In this document: in pieces, positions 13,805-15,005 of the stretch
Layout: each line of letters opens with the position of its first letter
Position numbering within the stretch: position 1 is the stretch's first letter
Notes under the pieces: generated by a model
What the model was told of the DNA's origin: nothing
What the model saw: only the letters and a program-made list of their open reading frames with translations
The model's database searches: none
Translations under genes and position numbers: made by a program
NCBI GenBank assembly: GCA_050049805.1
Contig: JASFVN010000087.1
Span: 1 to 15,005 of the forward strand
Direction of reading: 5' to 3'
Length of the DNA: 15,005 nt
Source: JABDNZ01 sp050049805
GTDB taxonomy: Bacteria > Gemmatimonadota > Gemmatimonadetes > Longimicrobiales > Gaopeijiaceae

Positions 13805-14856
13805 GACGGACCTCTCAGGTTGAGGCCGGTTGACCGTAAGACCTTCGTGAACGCGTCCACGACTCCGGGATCGAAATCAGCGCCGGCCTTCCGCGCGATC
13901 TCCCACCAGGCCTCCTCGGGGGCCCAGGCCGACTCATAGGGCCGGCTGTGGGACAGAGCGTCATAGGAATCGGCAACAGCGACGATGCGACCCGCAATCG
14001 GGATCTCCTCGCCAGACAGCCCGGCCGGGTACCCGCTCCCATCCCAACGCTCGTGGTGGGTCCGGGCGATCTCCTCAGCAAGTTCCAAGAGGGGTATTCC
14101 GCTTCCCCCCATCAGGTCGCTCCCGATTTTCGTGTGAGACCTCATGACCTCCATGCCTTCCGGCGTGAGCCGACCGGGAAAGAGCAGGAGTTCGTCAGGG
14201 ATGCCGATTTTCCCTACGTCGTGCAGAGGGGCCACCTGCTGGATGAGGGAGACGTCTTTCGGATCCAGGCCCAGCTCCTCCGCAATGGCTCCCGCCAGAT
14301 GGCCGACTCTGCGGGTGTGCTCTCCGGTTTCGTCGTCCCTGTATTCGGCGGCGCGGGCCAGCCGGGCCAGAATCTCCGAGTGGGCTTCTTCCAGTTCCGC
14401 GGTCCTTTCCCGGACCCTCTCTTCCAGAAGCCGGTTGTGATCCCTGAGAGCCAGGTGGAGGAACCTCGTCTGCAATAGGTTCTTCACCCTGAGGCGGACT
14501 TCGGCCGGGCTCAGGGGCTTCGTCAGGAAGTCCTGGGCGCCAGCCGAGAGGCTCTGCCGCTTCGTTCCGGGAGAGTGGTCGGACGTGAGGATCAGGACGG
14601 GGAGGTACTCCTCCTCTTCAGTGTGCTTCCTGATTTCCGCCAGGACCTCGAAGCCGTCCTTTCCCGGCATGGCAATGTCCAGGAGCACGAGGTCCGGCTG
14701 ACACTGTTGGAAGAGGGGGAGTGCTTGGAAGGGGTCGGCGGTCTCTTCCAGGTCTTCGAACCCGACAGGCTCGAGAATTCGCCTCAAGAGCTCGAGGTTG
14801 GACTCCTCGTCATCCACCATCAGGATGCGTGCGGTCAGTATGCGATCGTCGACCAT
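13801..14856 (-). CDS. Response regulator with HD-GYP phosphodiesterase domain
   Basis: This protein has 351 residues. The receiver domain (about 10-125) has acidic D15-D16, phospho-acceptor D60 in VLLDIAMPGKDGFE, T91 and K113. A helical linker/coiled coil (130-165) leads into an HD-GYP domain with H180 in GEHTRRVGHLA, H212-D213-VGKIGIPD, HHERWDGSGYP (267-277) and D296. HD-GYP proteins of this type hydrolyse cyclic di-GMP to GMP, with activity set by phosphorylation of the receiver. All metal-binding residues visible in the family motifs are present. It is the first gene of an ATGA-coupled operon with a lipoprotein and a histidine kinase. The ATG at 14856 has only a weak ribosome binding site; an internal ATG at 14820 has none. 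Confidence 0.92.
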   Translation of the reverse strand: MVDDRILTARILMVDDEESNLELLRRILEPVGFEDLEETADPFQALPLFQQCQPDLVLLDIAMPGKDGFEVLAEIRKHTEEEEYLPVLILTSDHSPGTKRQSLSAGAQDFLTKPLSPAEVRLRVKNLLQTRFLHLALRDHNRLLEERVRERTAELEEAHSEILARLARAAEYRDDETGEHTRRVGHLAGAIAEELGLDPKDVSLIQQVAPLHDVGKIGIPDELLLFPGRLTPEGMEVMRSHTKIGSDLMGGSGIPLLELAEEIARTHHERWDGSGYPAGLSGEEIPIAGRIVAVADSYDALSHSRPYESAWAPEEAWWEIARKAGADFDPGVVDAFTKVLRSTGLNLRGPS

Positions 14857-14868
14857 TCAGGAAGAAAT

Positions 14869-14882
14869 CCTATCGAGATAGG
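14869..14882. promoter_or_regulatory. Perfect palindrome upstream of the HD-GYP operon
   Basis: CCTATC-GA-GATAGG is a perfect 14-base palindrome ending 12 bases before the first codon of the operon. It could be an operator or a hairpin over the ribosome binding site in the transcript. An A/T-rich segment with a -10-like TAAAAT on the minus strand (14917-14922) lies upstream, but its -35 is poor. Confidence 0.3.
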
Positions 14883-14956
14883 CTCGACGGACAGTCGTAA
14901 GAAAACACAAGGTCCTATTTTAAAGGATAGAAGCGTCGCCGGGTCTGCGGAAGGAA

Positions 14957-15005
14957 TTTGGTGGGTGCCTTCGCCTGGAGGGCCTTCGAACGGTTTGCAG
15001 GAACA
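14957..15005 (+). CDS. Possible N-terminal start of a plus-strand gene (cut by right edge)
   Basis: A GGAAGGAA ribosome-binding-like sequence is followed by TTG or GTG codons opening a frame that reads (M)VGAFAWRAFERFAGT to the edge. The phrase AFAWRAFERFA resembles the first helix of some polysaccharide flippases, but 16 residues are too few for a call. A competing minus-strand reading of the same bases is also open to a stop at 14915. Confidence 0.2.

Noticed and set aside
14915..15004. C-terminal end of a minus-strand gene entering from the right edge (ending FYPLK, stop at 14915-14917)
   Set aside because: Only about 29 residues with mixed third-position composition. A plus-strand start in the same bases competes, so neither can be supported.

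Overview
This is a GC-rich stretch of chromosome from a Gram-negative heterotroph that makes carotenoids and senses light. It has Sec signal peptides, a lipobox lipoprotein, and many tightly coupled short operons. The composition and gene types would suit Gemmatimonadota or a related marine or soil lineage. No rRNA or marker gene is present, so this placement is an inference. I saw no mobile elements, CRISPR arrays, tRNAs or rRNAs.

Left part (1-2740). A secreted protein of unknown function runs off the left edge on the minus strand. It is preceded by a small stretch that looks like a frameshifted gene. Next comes a secreted serine hydrolase of the class C beta-lactamase/esterase type (minus). 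Divergent from it is the most striking gene in the window, an exported thioredoxin-fold protein at 2081-2659 (plus). Its frame is broken only by one in-frame TGA, exactly where the first cysteine of the CxxC motif should be (ADW-U-GWC). A compact stem-loop of bacterial SECIS type starts 10 bases after the TGA. I read it as a selenoprotein; an annotation pipeline would split it into two fragments or call it a pseudogene.

Middle (2686-10484, all minus). A light-controlled carotenoid operon, in transcription order: a CarH-type B12-dependent MerR regulator, a CruF-type carotenoid 1,2-hydratase, a fused polyprenyl (GGPP) synthase-phytoene synthase, a secreted helical-repeat protein of unknown function, CrtI phytoene desaturase, and an SDR oxidoreductase with a C-terminal DUF2867-like domain. 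Every junction overlaps (ATGA four times, 8 bases once), so the six genes appear translationally coupled. Upstream of carH lies a good sigma70-type promoter (TTGACC-17-TAGCAT). It is overlaid by three 11-bp direct repeats of the form nTnnACAnnnn, which fits a CarH operator and autoregulation. A hairpin followed by a U-rich tract ends the operon. The enzymes present predict a pathway from prenyl diphosphates through phytoene and lycopene to hydrated acyclic carotenoids. No cyclase or glycosyltransferase is in the window.

Right part (10485-15005). A glycine-rich exported orphan protein (plus) faces a three-gene signalling operon (minus). That operon encodes an HD-GYP response regulator, a QseG-like lipoprotein with a C-terminal coiled coil, and a membrane sensor histidine kinase, again joined by ATGA overlaps. 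The order resembles the enteric GlrK-QseG-GlrR module, but the output is a c-di-GMP-phosphodiesterase-type regulator instead of a sigma54 activator.
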